From Ktedonobacteraceae bacterium (lineage in GTDB: Bacteria > Chloroflexota > Ktedonobacteria > Ktedonobacterales > Ktedonobacteraceae): a DNA stretch of 64,000 nt. Position numbers and translations under genes: made by a program. The stretch covers positions 1 to 64,000 of the forward strand of contig DASRBN010000006.1 in the NCBI GenBank assembly GCA_035653615.1. The letters are read 5' to 3'. The number at the start of each line of letters is the position of its first letter. Positions within the stretch are counted from its first letter, which is position 1. This document shows, in pieces, positions 48,170 through 56,831 of this stretch. The notes beneath the pieces were generated by a model. That model worked only from the letters and a program-made list of their open reading frames with translations. It did not search any database and was not told the origin of the DNA.

Positions 48170-51109
48170 ATCCGTAAGAAGAAGGCCAAGTGATCTGGAA
48201 AGCGCGACGGCCGCGCGGCGATTACTGACACTGAGCTTGCGGTAGACGTTGATCGTATGGACCTTGACTGTTCCGGCGGAGATCACCAGTTCGCGCGCGA
48301 TCTCCTTATTGGTGAGGTCCTTGCCGAGCAAGCGTAGGATTTGCAGCTCGCGGCCGGTCAAGGGTTCCAGGCCTTCTTGCCATAGCAGCGCTTGCTTTGC
48401 ATCTGCCGGTGGACTCGCGGAGCTTATCGCCACCAGGAGGTCTTGCAGGTAGGCATCTAGCTGTCTCTCACTTGCCTGCCCGGCCTTTCTGCGCTTGCGC
48501 AATGCTTGTAGCAATCTGGCCAACTGCGGCAAATCGGCAAACGTGCGGATAAACCGTCCGGGATAGGCGAGTGCGATGGCATGTTCAAGCACCTCCAGCG
48601 CTTCAGTCATGCGATTCTCCAGGTGGTAAGCCAGCGCTTGCAAGGCTAAGACCTGGATCGTCTTGCGCGTGTTATGAAGGGATTCGAGATGGCACAGCAG
48701 TGTAGAGAGGAGTTTTTGCCCTTGTCTGACACTATGTTCATCGTTCCTGGCAAGCAGCAATTGAGCCTTTGTGATAGTGGGCTCCTCAATTGAAATCATG
48801 AGACCTTGTATTGATAGCTCACCTACCATCTCTATCCATTGCTCTGCCGGCTCCATCTCGTCCTGTAACAGCGCCAGGTGCCCGCGAAACGAATAGGCCC
48901 TTATAAGAGCGCAAATATCGTTCTGTCCCTGGAGTGATTCGAGCAAGGCATCCGTTGTTTCCCTGGCCTGGCTGCTCAACCCCTGAGCCTGGTAGACGGA
49001 TGCTAAGCCATAAATAGCCTCCCGTACTACCCAATAGTGCGCGTGTTGCCAGTTGGCAGCCACGGCTGAGAAGTGGTGCGCCGCGCTATCTAGCCGATTC
49101 CATTCATACTGCGCGCAGCCAAGCAACCAGCGGGCCTGGTACCGGCTTATTGGCAAATTGGCTTCCTCGCTAAGCCGCAACAAATGCCGCGCGATTTGTT
49201 CCATCTGTTGAAGTTTGCCCGCATTCAGATACAGAAACGCCTGAGCAGAGAGCAAACGAGCAGAGCCGGGAAGATTGGACGATAGTGCTTTCAGGGCTTT
49301 ATCGAGTTCAAGGTGGGCAACATCTCCATGCCCGCTGAGCTGGCTTGAAAGCGCCTGGTAATCCAGCGCCAGGTTCGCTAAATAGATCTCATCTGGTGTT
49401 ATCCATTTCAGCGCGGAGCGAGCGCTCTTCAGACTGGCTTGTGCCTGTCCTGTGGCGTACTCGATGTGGCTCCATACGAGCGCAATCAGCGCATACAGGG
49501 CCTTGCATTGTGCATCATTCGTATGTACGGGATTGTTGTCGCGTCTTTCCAGGAGGTGTTCAGCAGCAGTCAACAAGGTTGGGATAGGTTCGACCTGTCC
49601 ATGCATTGCCAGCATCCAGGCTCTGGCGACAAGCAGACCAGGGCTATCCTTGATGCATGGTGCCGGAAGTAGCTGAAGCCAGTGTTCCAGTTGCTCCCAC
49701 CGCTCTTGCTCCATGGCAGAAAGAAATTGTGTCTCCACCACATGTGCCGCCTCCGTTGGGTTTTCCGCGGCAAGCGCATGCCGGATGGCCTCATCAATCT
49801 GTCCATGCGCGGCATACCAGGCGCTTGCTCGCAGGTGAAGTGCCGCGATCTCCTCTTTGGTGAATTGCTCCTGCACTCGTTGCTCCAGGAAACGCTTGAA
49901 CAGGGGATGAAAACGATACCACCCCTGTGGCTCATCGAGTGGGACGATGAACACTTTCGCACGCTCGAAGCAGTCCAGGTATGCTTGCCTGGTAAGGTGA
50001 GGATCAGTATCATCACTATCGAGGGTTGCCTCACATAAGGAAACGCAGAACTGGTCGAGAATCGACACCTTCACGAGAAAGTTCTGAATGAGGGGAATTT
50101 GCCGGGCCAGAAAATCTTCCAGCAGGTACGTGTTCATAGAACAGTCGGGGTTGTTGCGGAGATGTTCCACGCATGCCACGCGATCAGAGGCGCTATGCAG
50201 CGAAAGCGCCGCCTGTCGCAGCATGGCAATCCAACCCTCGGTCTCTTCCTCGAGTATCTCCGCGACCTCGCGGCATAGATCCGCTCCAAGGATGCGTGTG
50301 AGAAAATCCAGGGTCTCATCGTGCGTAAAGCGCAGGATGGTGCTGTGAAGTTCGTTGAGTTGCCCCTGAGAACGCCACCTGGCAAGCGGAAAAGGCAACT
50401 CGGAGCGTGTGGCCAGCACCAGATGCACCTGGGAAGGCATGTACCTGATCAGTGCATCGAGCAAGGCATGGATCGGGCTATGATGAATGGTATGATAATT
50501 GTCCAACACCAGGATCAAGTCTTCAGGTAACTCGGCCAGGTCGTTGATGAGCAGGGTTGCTGCGCGATCTGGTGTTGGGAGCGACGATTGCTTGAGAAAG
50601 TGAGCCATCGCCTGGCAAGCGCCAGGAAAGACAGTTTGGAGGGCGGCGACGAGATAATGCAAGAAGATGAGGAGTTCGTTGTCGTTTTCATCCAGGGAAA
50701 GCCAGGCGTTATGGAAGCTGCTTGTCTTCAACCACTCGACCAGGAGTGTTGTCTTGCCAAAGCCGGCAGGAGCGCAGAGCAAGGTTGCTTTTCCGCCCAA
50801 CCCCGCATTGAGGTGCTCGATCAAACGGGAACGAGAGACCGTGTCAGCGCAGGCGCGTGGCAGGGAGAGCTTGGATCGTATCAAAGGTCTGGGAGTACCA
50901 ATACCGGCCGGGGTATGCTGTTCTAGCCGGTCGCGCCTTCTGGTAGTCCCGGTGATACCCGGATCAACACCTATCTCAGACCGGTGTAATCGCCTGCTAT
51001 TCACGCTTGCGCTAGTTTGATACATAAGCAGAAGCCCCTGATGTACCTTTGACGGATTCGGTTTTGGCAGCTCTACTACTGCCACCAGAGGCGGCAGGGG
51101 CCGGATCAT
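48164..51109 (-). CDS. MalT/LuxR-family STAND-ATPase regulator
   Basis: The 981-residue protein has a ~105-residue N-terminus lacking the GSFTARK domain of its paralogue, Walker A APAGFGKTTLLVEWL, Walker B LILVLDNYHT, a long TPR-like helical region with GCAQYEWNRLDSAAHHF (which matches VVHYEWNQLDMAVNHF in the paralogue) and a C-terminal LuxR helix-turn-helix (GRELQILRLLGKDLTNKEIA...). The ATG 51109 is 13 bases after the stop of the BTAD gene and AAGGA precedes it, so the two are probably cotranscribed. Base composition is even across the gene, unlike the paralogue at 6243. Confidence 0.92.
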   Translation of the reverse strand: MIRPLPPLVAVVELPKPNPSKVHQGLLLMYQTSASVNSRRLHRSEIGVDPGITGTTRRRDRLEQHTPAGIGTPRPLIRSKLSLPRACADTVSRSRLIEHLNAGLGGKATLLCAPAGFGKTTLLVEWLKTSSFHNAWLSLDENDNELLIFLHYLVAALQTVFPGACQAMAHFLKQSSLPTPDRAATLLINDLAELPEDLILVLDNYHTIHHSPIHALLDALIRYMPSQVHLVLATRSELPFPLARWRSQGQLNELHSTILRFTHDETLDFLTRILGADLCREVAEILEEETEGWIAMLRQAALSLHSASDRVACVEHLRNNPDCSMNTYLLEDFLARQIPLIQNFLVKVSILDQFCVSLCEATLDSDDTDPHLTRQAYLDCFERAKVFIVPLDEPQGWYRFHPLFKRFLEQRVQEQFTKEEIAALHLRASAWYAAHGQIDEAIRHALAAENPTEAAHVVETQFLSAMEQERWEQLEHWLQLLPAPCIKDSPGLLVARAWMLAMHGQVEPIPTLLTAAEHLLERRDNNPVHTNDAQCKALYALIALVWSHIEYATGQAQASLKSARSALKWITPDEIYLANLALDYQALSSQLSGHGDVAHLELDKALKALSSNLPGSARLLSAQAFLYLNAGKLQQMEQIARHLLRLSEEANLPISRYQARWLLGCAQYEWNRLDSAAHHFSAVAANWQHAHYWVVREAIYGLASVYQAQGLSSQARETTDALLESLQGQNDICALIRAYSFRGHLALLQDEMEPAEQWIEMVGELSIQGLMISIEEPTITKAQLLLARNDEHSVRQGQKLLSTLLCHLESLHNTRKTIQVLALQALAYHLENRMTEALEVLEHAIALAYPGRFIRTFADLPQLARLLQALRKRRKAGQASERQLDAYLQDLLVAISSASPPADAKQALLWQEGLEPLTGRELQILRLLGKDLTNKEIARELVISAGTVKVHTINVYRKLSVSNRRAAVALSRSLGLLLTDS

Positions 51110-51122
51110 TTTCCTTAGCCCG

Positions 51123-53351
51123 TTAGGGGATTGAAATCAATCGTTCTTCTCTTTGCTGTTGCCGGACTATTGCTGCCTCTTCTGTAGACAGCAACGCGCC
51201 GGCACGTTGCTGCAAGATGTGGCGGCGCGCCTCGCCCAATTCGGAGGAGATCACAGCGCGAATGAGTTGATTTGCGCAATGGTAGCTTCCCATGTGGTCT
51301 CCTGTGCCATTCTCCTGGCGCAGTATTCCGCTGCCAAGAGCCTCCTCCAGCGCTTGAATGCCTGTTTGCGCTTCCATCTGGGCGACCTGCCACAGGTAGT
51401 AGGCGCTGGCTCGAAAATCGAGGACGACACTTGCCATGACCAGCTGGCGCGCGAATGGTGTGAGTTTCGTCAGGCGTGCCAGGATCGTCGCGCGCACCGG
51501 GGCCGCTACCAGTTCGTGCCGGGGCTGTTGTTCCAGGAGTGCGGGCATCTTTTCCATGTCCGGCATGAGCCGCCACGAGCCACCGGGCGCCAGGCGTGGA
51601 ATGAACCACTGCCGCTCGCGCAAGAGTTTCAGCGTTTCCAGCAGGAAAAAAGGGTGCCCCTCGGTCAACTCAAACAGGAAGTTGCTCAACCTGCTCAGGT
51701 ACGGTTTCCAGGTGGACTGTTCCTGCTGTCCCGGAGGAGCGGATCGATTCAGATCGTTCTCAGGCCGTTCCGCTGTCCGGTTGGTGCCGGCTTCCTCCTG
51801 TCCGATGAGGGTTGCGAGGAGTTGGAAGGTCTCGGCTTGACTGAGTCGCTGCAAGACCAGTTGGGTGAACGATAGATCGCGGCCCAGGTTGGCCAGCTGG
51901 GCGGCGAGGTGCGAGTTGAGCGCCAGGTCTTCGCTGCGTACTGTGCCCAACAGCAGGGCCGGAGTATGATGTTTCTTCCAGTAGTGGGCCAGGTAGCGCA
52001 GCAGGTCGAGGGAGGCTTCATCGGCCCATTGCAGGTCGTCCAGCATCAACACCAACGGTGCGCGTTGCGCCAGGGCGTCAAAGAGGCGAGCAACAGCTTC
52101 AAACAGGCGGATATTGGTGGTAAACGTATCCTCACCAGGGAGTGGTAGGTCGGGATAGCGCACGCGTAGATCTGGCAGGAGACGGGTCAATTCGGCCAGC
52201 CAGAGGTCGTCCAACAGGTCCTCCGGGGCGTTTTCCTCTTCCAGCCGCCCCTGTATCGCCTCGACGAGTGGTTGATAGGGTAAGCTGACGCCGGCTTCAA
52301 AGGCCTGCCCGCTCAATACATCCGCGCCCTGAACCCGGGCCCAGGCCATAAACTCGCCGGCCAGTCGTGTTTTCCCGATGCCGGTTTCACCTACCAGCAG
52401 CACGGCCTGGGGTGACCCTTGCTGTGCCTGCTGAAATCTGGCGGCGAGCTGGTTGATGGAGGCGGTTCGTCCAACGAGCGGAGCGGTCAAATCGCCTGGT
52501 GGCCGTCCCTGGGTGATGCCGGCCGCGCGATGCGCGGAAGGGCGAGAGGCGTTGGGATTATGAGCCTGGGCTGCGCGGATTCGCTCGGCCAGGGTGACGG
52601 TTTGTGGAGAAGGTTTCACATCTAGCTCATCGGCCAGGCGTTCCCGGCAGGTAGCATAGACCTGCCAGGCGGCGCCTGGATCGCCTCGTGCCAGGTGCAG
52701 GCGCATCAGGCGGCGATAGGCCTCTTCCTGCAGGGGATCGAGGGCGAGCCAGCGGGTGAGGATGGCGCTGGCCTGCTCATGCTCCAGAGAAGCTTCGTGC
52801 CAGGATGAGAGCCGGTCGAAGAGTAGCTGCAGGCGCACCTGCCACTGGTACTGCTGCAATTGGACCCATTTGTCAAAAGGCGTTTCCTCACGCAACCAGA
52901 AGCCGTCGAGGAAAGGTCCGCGTACCAGGGAAAGAACGTGCTGCCACTGAGCGATCAAGGGAGCGCGCTGCTCCTCTGGCGGAAGCGTGGAGATCTCCTG
53001 AGCCTGGTGGTAGGCTTGCTGTACGAGGTCGAGGTCTAACTCCATTGGCGCATGCGGGTTCAAGCTGACCAGGTCAGGTGCGCTCAGTAAATGGTAGTGC
53101 GCATCAGGCGAGGCGTCGTTGTCATTAAGCAGGTTGCGCAACAGTGCCAGGGCATTGCGCAAGGCGTTGCGGGCATCGTGGGGTTCACTGTCGGGCCACA
53201 GGAACGCGGCGAGCTTGCTGCGCGGCTGCATCCCACCTTCTACTGCCAGGTAGAAAAGCAATGCTTGCGCTTTGCGTAGGGAAAAGGTGAGACGACTGCC
53301 GTTGTGAAAGACTTCTGGGGCGCCGAGGGTAGAGAGACGTAATAGACTCAT
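51123..53351 (-). CDS. BTAD/SARP-type transcriptional activator with AAA ATPase
   Basis: 742 residues: an OmpR-like/BTAD N-terminal region (TFSLRKAQALLFYLAVEGG, then ~250 residues of BTAD helices ending VYATCRERLADELDVKPS), an AAA_16 ATPase (LVGRTASINQLAARF, VGETGIGKTRLAGEF, VLMLDDLQWADEASLDLLRYL) and then a short tail. Family members often carry ~250-350 residues of TPR repeats after the ATPase. Here the frame ends shortly after SSELGEARRHILQQRAGALL, so the C-terminal TPR sensor seems missing. The LuxR gene follows at once. AGGAAGAGGAATTGTT lies upstream. Confidence 0.88.
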   Translation of the reverse strand: MSLLRLSTLGAPEVFHNGSRLTFSLRKAQALLFYLAVEGGMQPRSKLAAFLWPDSEPHDARNALRNALALLRNLLNDNDASPDAHYHLLSAPDLVSLNPHAPMELDLDLVQQAYHQAQEISTLPPEEQRAPLIAQWQHVLSLVRGPFLDGFWLREETPFDKWVQLQQYQWQVRLQLLFDRLSSWHEASLEHEQASAILTRWLALDPLQEEAYRRLMRLHLARGDPGAAWQVYATCRERLADELDVKPSPQTVTLAERIRAAQAHNPNASRPSAHRAAGITQGRPPGDLTAPLVGRTASINQLAARFQQAQQGSPQAVLLVGETGIGKTRLAGEFMAWARVQGADVLSGQAFEAGVSLPYQPLVEAIQGRLEEENAPEDLLDDLWLAELTRLLPDLRVRYPDLPLPGEDTFTTNIRLFEAVARLFDALAQRAPLVLMLDDLQWADEASLDLLRYLAHYWKKHHTPALLLGTVRSEDLALNSHLAAQLANLGRDLSFTQLVLQRLSQAETFQLLATLIGQEEAGTNRTAERPENDLNRSAPPGQQEQSTWKPYLSRLSNFLFELTEGHPFFLLETLKLLRERQWFIPRLAPGGSWRLMPDMEKMPALLEQQPRHELVAAPVRATILARLTKLTPFARQLVMASVVLDFRASAYYLWQVAQMEAQTGIQALEEALGSGILRQENGTGDHMGSYHCANQLIRAVISSELGEARRHILQQRAGALLSTEEAAIVRQQQREERLISIP

Positions 53352-54227
53352 AACAATTCCTCTTCCTTATTATCCAGGCCAATGGATGGAACGAAACGGT
53401 GCTCGACTTCCTGAGTTGCGCACCTCAAAACCAGAAACAGGTAGCGGCGGAGGCGATAGCGCGTGAGCTTTGATGCGATTCGCGCAACAAGAAACGGCCT
53501 ACCATAACCTGACCTGCACCTTTCTCTCTATCTTTAATAGTAAGAAACTGCGATGTTCATGTCATTGCCAATAGGGTGCATTCTTATGCTAGCCTTTTGG
53601 ACTAGACACAAAGAATCAGGGCGTAATGGAGTCCGTGCGAGTGGAATATGTATACACGATTTCTGCCCGAATTATGGTCAGATAGTGACTTTGATAGAAG
53701 CACGAACATTGAGTATCTCTGCTGAACAGGACGTTTTCGTTACTCTACAGAAGATAACAAGTTCGTTTGTGATGAAAATGTGAGGTCGGATAGATGCTCG
53801 CTTCTCTCTTGTCAAGTCCATTGTCGTGTGCCTTTATATCGTACAGTTTTTCGCGCTCGCTCGTTCTGATGGGGCTTGCCCCGGCAGTTCCTGGCATGTA
53901 ATGCCGTGAAGCCTGCTGAGGGAAAGATTACCCTTGCAAATGCGGATGTAATTGCTTATGCTGGTGATGTGAGTGGGAAGAACGTCTATCCGGTCTACTG
54001 CTAGACAAAGCGAGACCAGGAACGTTATAAAAACGAAGTTCAATACGTTGAAAGTGCTTCTCACCTCTCGTATTTTGTCATATGGCTTGTGCCTGCCTGG
54101 CAAGGGTAGTACGGCCTGCTTCACGAGCAGTGGGAACGACATGCAGGTGGGATGATGAGATACAGAGCCAGAGGATCAGTTTGTGTTCAATCTTTGGAGA
54201 AATCGTTCTCCAGGAGGGAGCGTTAAG
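53352..54227. other. Long intergenic region without a supported gene
   Basis: About 870 bases that are AT-richer than the surroundings. Short open frames (for example 53553-53783 and 53834-54142) overlap on both strands, have no ribosome-binding sites and no recognisable features. I see no motif A or B promoter. An AGGAGGG lies at 54211-54217 before the regulator start. Confidence 0.5.
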
Positions 54228-54872
54228 ATGACGATTCAAGTGCTCATCGTTGATGACCATCCCATTTTTCGTGAAGGACTACGCCGGGCTATTGAGCAGG
54301 ATCCGGCGTTCCGTGTGCTGGCAGAGGCAGCGACAGGTACGGAAGCGATCAAACTGGCGCAGGAATTGCGACCGGATGTGGTGCTGATGGACCTGAACTT
54401 GCCGGATCAGGATGGGGTCAACGCGACGGCGGTCATGCGTCGTGAACTGCCACAAACCGAGGTGGTGGTGCTGACAGGGATGCTTAATCCCACAGCGATT
54501 ACGCAGGCCATGCAGGCCGGGGCAAATGGTTACTTATATAAGGATACACGGGCCAGTGAGATACGGGCGGCAATCGAGGACGCTGTAGAGGGGCGAGTGC
54601 ATCTGTCCCCAAGGGTGACCGAGCTGCTGGTGAACCAGATGCGTCCTACCGGCCGCCAGGAACCGCTCACCGAACGCGAACGGGAGGTGTTGCAGTTGCT
54701 CGCTCGGGGCGCTTCAAATAAAGAGATTATGCAGACGCTACAGATCGCGGAGGCTACTGTGAAGGCTCATGTGCGTAGCATCCTTTCCAAGCTGGGAGTG
54801 CAAAGTCGAACGCAGGCGATTCTGGTTGCCATGCGTCTCGGTCTGGTTACAGCCCCTTCCTCTGTGCGATAG
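54228..54872 (+). CDS. NarL-type response regulator (first of tandem pair)
   Basis: From ATG 54228 (AGGAGGG upstream) the product is 214 residues. The receiver has VDDHP (acidic pair), DVVLMDLNLPDQDG (phospho-acceptor Asp), VVVLTGM (conserved Thr) and YLYKD (conserved Lys). A Ser/Pro-free linker leads to a LuxR helix-turn-helix (LTEREREVLQLLARGASNKEIMQTLQIAEATVKAHV). No sensor kinase is adjacent; the nearest is at 56832-58565, on the other strand beyond two small genes. The next gene is a strong paralogue 35 bases on. Confidence 0.95.
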   Translation: MTIQVLIVDDHPIFREGLRRAIEQDPAFRVLAEAATGTEAIKLAQELRPDVVLMDLNLPDQDGVNATAVMRRELPQTEVVVLTGMLNPTAITQAMQAGANGYLYKDTRASEIRAAIEDAVEGRVHLSPRVTELLVNQMRPTGRQEPLTEREREVLQLLARGASNKEIMQTLQIAEATVKAHVRSILSKLGVQSRTQAILVAMRLGLVTAPSSVR

Positions 54873-54907
54873 CTTGTGCCTGAAGACATGCTCAAGAAAG
54901 GGCTGAA

Positions 54908-55549
54908 ATGGCAATAAGCATTCTCATTGTTGATGATTACCCCCTTGCCCGTGTGGGACTGCGGCAGATTCTTGAGCGAAATCCAGCATTCCGCGTGCTC
55001 GGGGAGGCGGCAACGGGTTCGGAAGCGATCCAGCAGGCTCAGCTGTTGCGACCAGACGTAGTGCTGATGGACATAAACCTGCCGGATCAGGACGGGATCA
55101 GCGTCACCGCCACTGTCTGTCGTCTGCTGCCGAATACCCGGGTGGTGGCGCTTGCAGAAGAACCCAATCTCACGTTACTCAATCGGGCCGTGCAGACAGG
55201 AGTCGGTGGTTACCTCCTCAAAGAGGCGCCGGTCACTGAGATTTATATGGCGATCCAGGATGTCATGGAAGGGCGTATCCATCTCTCTCCTCGGGTCACT
55301 AAGATGCTGATCGGTCAGACGCAGCTATCAGCTACCCTTGAACCCCTTACCGGGCGCGAACAGGAGGTGTTGCAGTTACTGGCGCGCGGCGCTTCAAATA
55401 AAGAGGTGATGCAAGCCCTCCAGATCACCGAAGCCACCGTTAAAGCTCATATCCGCCATGTCTTTTCCAAACTTGGTGCTGAGAGCCGAACGCAGGCCAT
55501 ACTGGTGGCCATGCGTCTGGGCCTCCTCATGGCGTTCTTCCCTGGGTAA
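54908..55549 (+). CDS. NarL-type response regulator (second of tandem pair), Thr replaced
   Basis: 213 residues, similar to the preceding gene throughout. The receiver keeps VDDYP, DVVLMDINLPD and YLLKEA (Lys), but the position of the conserved Thr/Ser reads ALAEE (Ala), so signal transmission may be altered. The LuxR domain (LTGREQEVLQLLARGASNKEVMQALQITEATVKAHIRH) is intact. Thirty-five bases separate it from its paralogue and AAAGGG precedes the ATG, which suggests one operon created by tandem duplication. Confidence 0.94.
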   Translation: MAISILIVDDYPLARVGLRQILERNPAFRVLGEAATGSEAIQQAQLLRPDVVLMDINLPDQDGISVTATVCRLLPNTRVVALAEEPNLTLLNRAVQTGVGGYLLKEAPVTEIYMAIQDVMEGRIHLSPRVTKMLIGQTQLSATLEPLTGREQEVLQLLARGASNKEVMQALQITEATVKAHIRHVFSKLGAESRTQAILVAMRLGLLMAFFPG

Positions 55550-55577
55550 CGCGCATTGAGTGACCGGCTCCCTGCAT

Positions 55578-55937
55578 TTATTGTCCTTCCGGGTTGTCGG
55601 AACCTCCGTTGGAACTTCCCCGCTGATCGCTCTGGCTAGAAGTGGCCATATTGCTCAGAGCCTGCCCGAGGGCGGGGGTAAGAGCTTCCGCTAATACCGG
55701 GGCAAGAGCCTCGGCGATCACCGGGGCAAGAGCCGCGACAAGCATAGTTTTTTCATAGGGTGATGCTTGCTCCATGCTCTGGGCCACCATCTTCACCAGT
55801 GTTTGCGCTAAAGCGGGAGTAGCGGCTTGTTCCGACTGCGTTTCTCCTTTCAAATTCCAACTGCTCCCCATCAGTTCCTTTATGAGTGAATTGTATTCTG
55901 TATCCTGGTTGGTTGCTTGTCCAGCATTGGTCGTCAT
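55578..55937 (-). CDS. Small Ala/Pro/Leu-repeat protein, unknown
   Basis: 119 residues. The middle is a run of near 8-residue repeats ALAPVIAE/ALAPVLAE/ALTPALGQ after VAALAPVI, giving an amphipathic helical stretch with regularly spaced prolines. The N-terminus is polar and the C-terminus is a Ser/Gly-rich tail. There is no signal peptide or metal motif. It resembles the neighbour at 56154 in style (short helical repeats with Pro caps) but not in sequence. Its stop is 28 bases from the stop of the convergent response-regulator gene. Confidence 0.65.
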   Translation of the reverse strand: MTTNAGQATNQDTEYNSLIKELMGSSWNLKGETQSEQAATPALAQTLVKMVAQSMEQASPYEKTMLVAALAPVIAEALAPVLAEALTPALGQALSNMATSSQSDQRGSSNGGSDNPEGQ

Positions 55938-56153
55938 GAGGTCATTCCTTTCACCTTCCTTGCAGGTTGCTCATAGGAGCATAACCCGCAATGGAAGTTC
56001 TATGGGGCTATCCAGGGTGGCAGATTCCTGCCATAAAACCTGGATAGCCCTTTCTCTTACGAGGATCACCAAATAGGCGCTCGAAGCCTGGCGAATCCTC
56101 AAGAAGCAACAAACGAACGAGGAGGCAGCGCCTCAGCTTTTCTGACGGACTTG

Positions 56154-56588
56154 CTACTGCCCCTTCTGGCTACACAGCACGGCGGCCACGATCACCGGAG
56201 TGATTATCTCCCTGATCTCCTCGTGCTCCTTCCTGCTGGCTATTGCATGAGCCACTAGAAATGGAACTATATTCTCGCCTTGCTGACTGCGCTTCATCAC
56301 GTTCATCAACAAGAACGGAGCAATACCTCCTACTCCCATTTCTTCGCGGCGATGACTCAGAAGAGCGGCCAGCAGGAGCGGGTGTTGGATACCGCCCTCT
56401 TCCCAGCGGCGGCTCAGAAGAGTGGCCAGCAGAAGCGGATGCTGGATGCCGACCTCTTCGCGTTGACGTGCTACCATGGTGGTGAGCAGAACAGGGAGTA
56501 TATCCTCGAAAGACTTTTGTCCAAAACCATCCTGCTGTTGTGCTTGATCTGTTCGTCCGCGAACATCTTCACGGTACGTTGTGGTCAT
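56154..56588 (-). CDS. Protein built from ~19-residue helical repeats, unknown
   Basis: From ATG 56588 (AAAGGAGAAC upstream) the product is 144 residues. Six imperfect repeats of about 19 residues follow a polar N-terminus: ILPVLLTTMVARQREEVG, QHPLLLATLLSRRWEEGG, QHPLLLAALLSHRREEMG, IAPFLLMNVMKRSQQGEN, IVPFLVAHAIASRKEHEE and ITPVIVAAVL. Each has a Pro at position 3, a run of hydrophobics and a basic/acidic end, suggesting stacked amphipathic helices. The DNA of repeats 2 and 3 repeats with a 57-base period. No family is recognised. Confidence 0.7.
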   Translation of the reverse strand: MTTTYREDVRGRTDQAQQQDGFGQKSFEDILPVLLTTMVARQREEVGIQHPLLLATLLSRRWEEGGIQHPLLLAALLSHRREEMGVGGIAPFLLMNVMKRSQQGENIVPFLVAHAIASRKEHEEIREIITPVIVAAVLCSQKGQ

Positions 56589-56831
56589 AATGTTCTCCTT
56601 TGTACTATCGTTTGCTAACAACAGATAGAGAAATCTTCTCCATCTCCAGCATGTGCATGCTGGCTTCCTTCTCTACAAGAATCGTTCATGCAGAGAGCAT
56701 GCCTTTCGGGCAGTCACTGCATCTTTCTCAATGCCCTTTTCATCATGGGAAAGGGGCTTCGCGGATCAGGATGAGTGCGCTCCAGCAAGCGCTACTTTCC
56801 TTTTCCAGTATTCAGTGTAAAGGGAAGCCAT

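Noticed and set aside
53553-53783. Open frame in the long gap before the NarL genes
   Set aside because: No ribosome-binding site and no recognisable motif; a frame on the other strand covers nearby bases. Coding status is unsupported.
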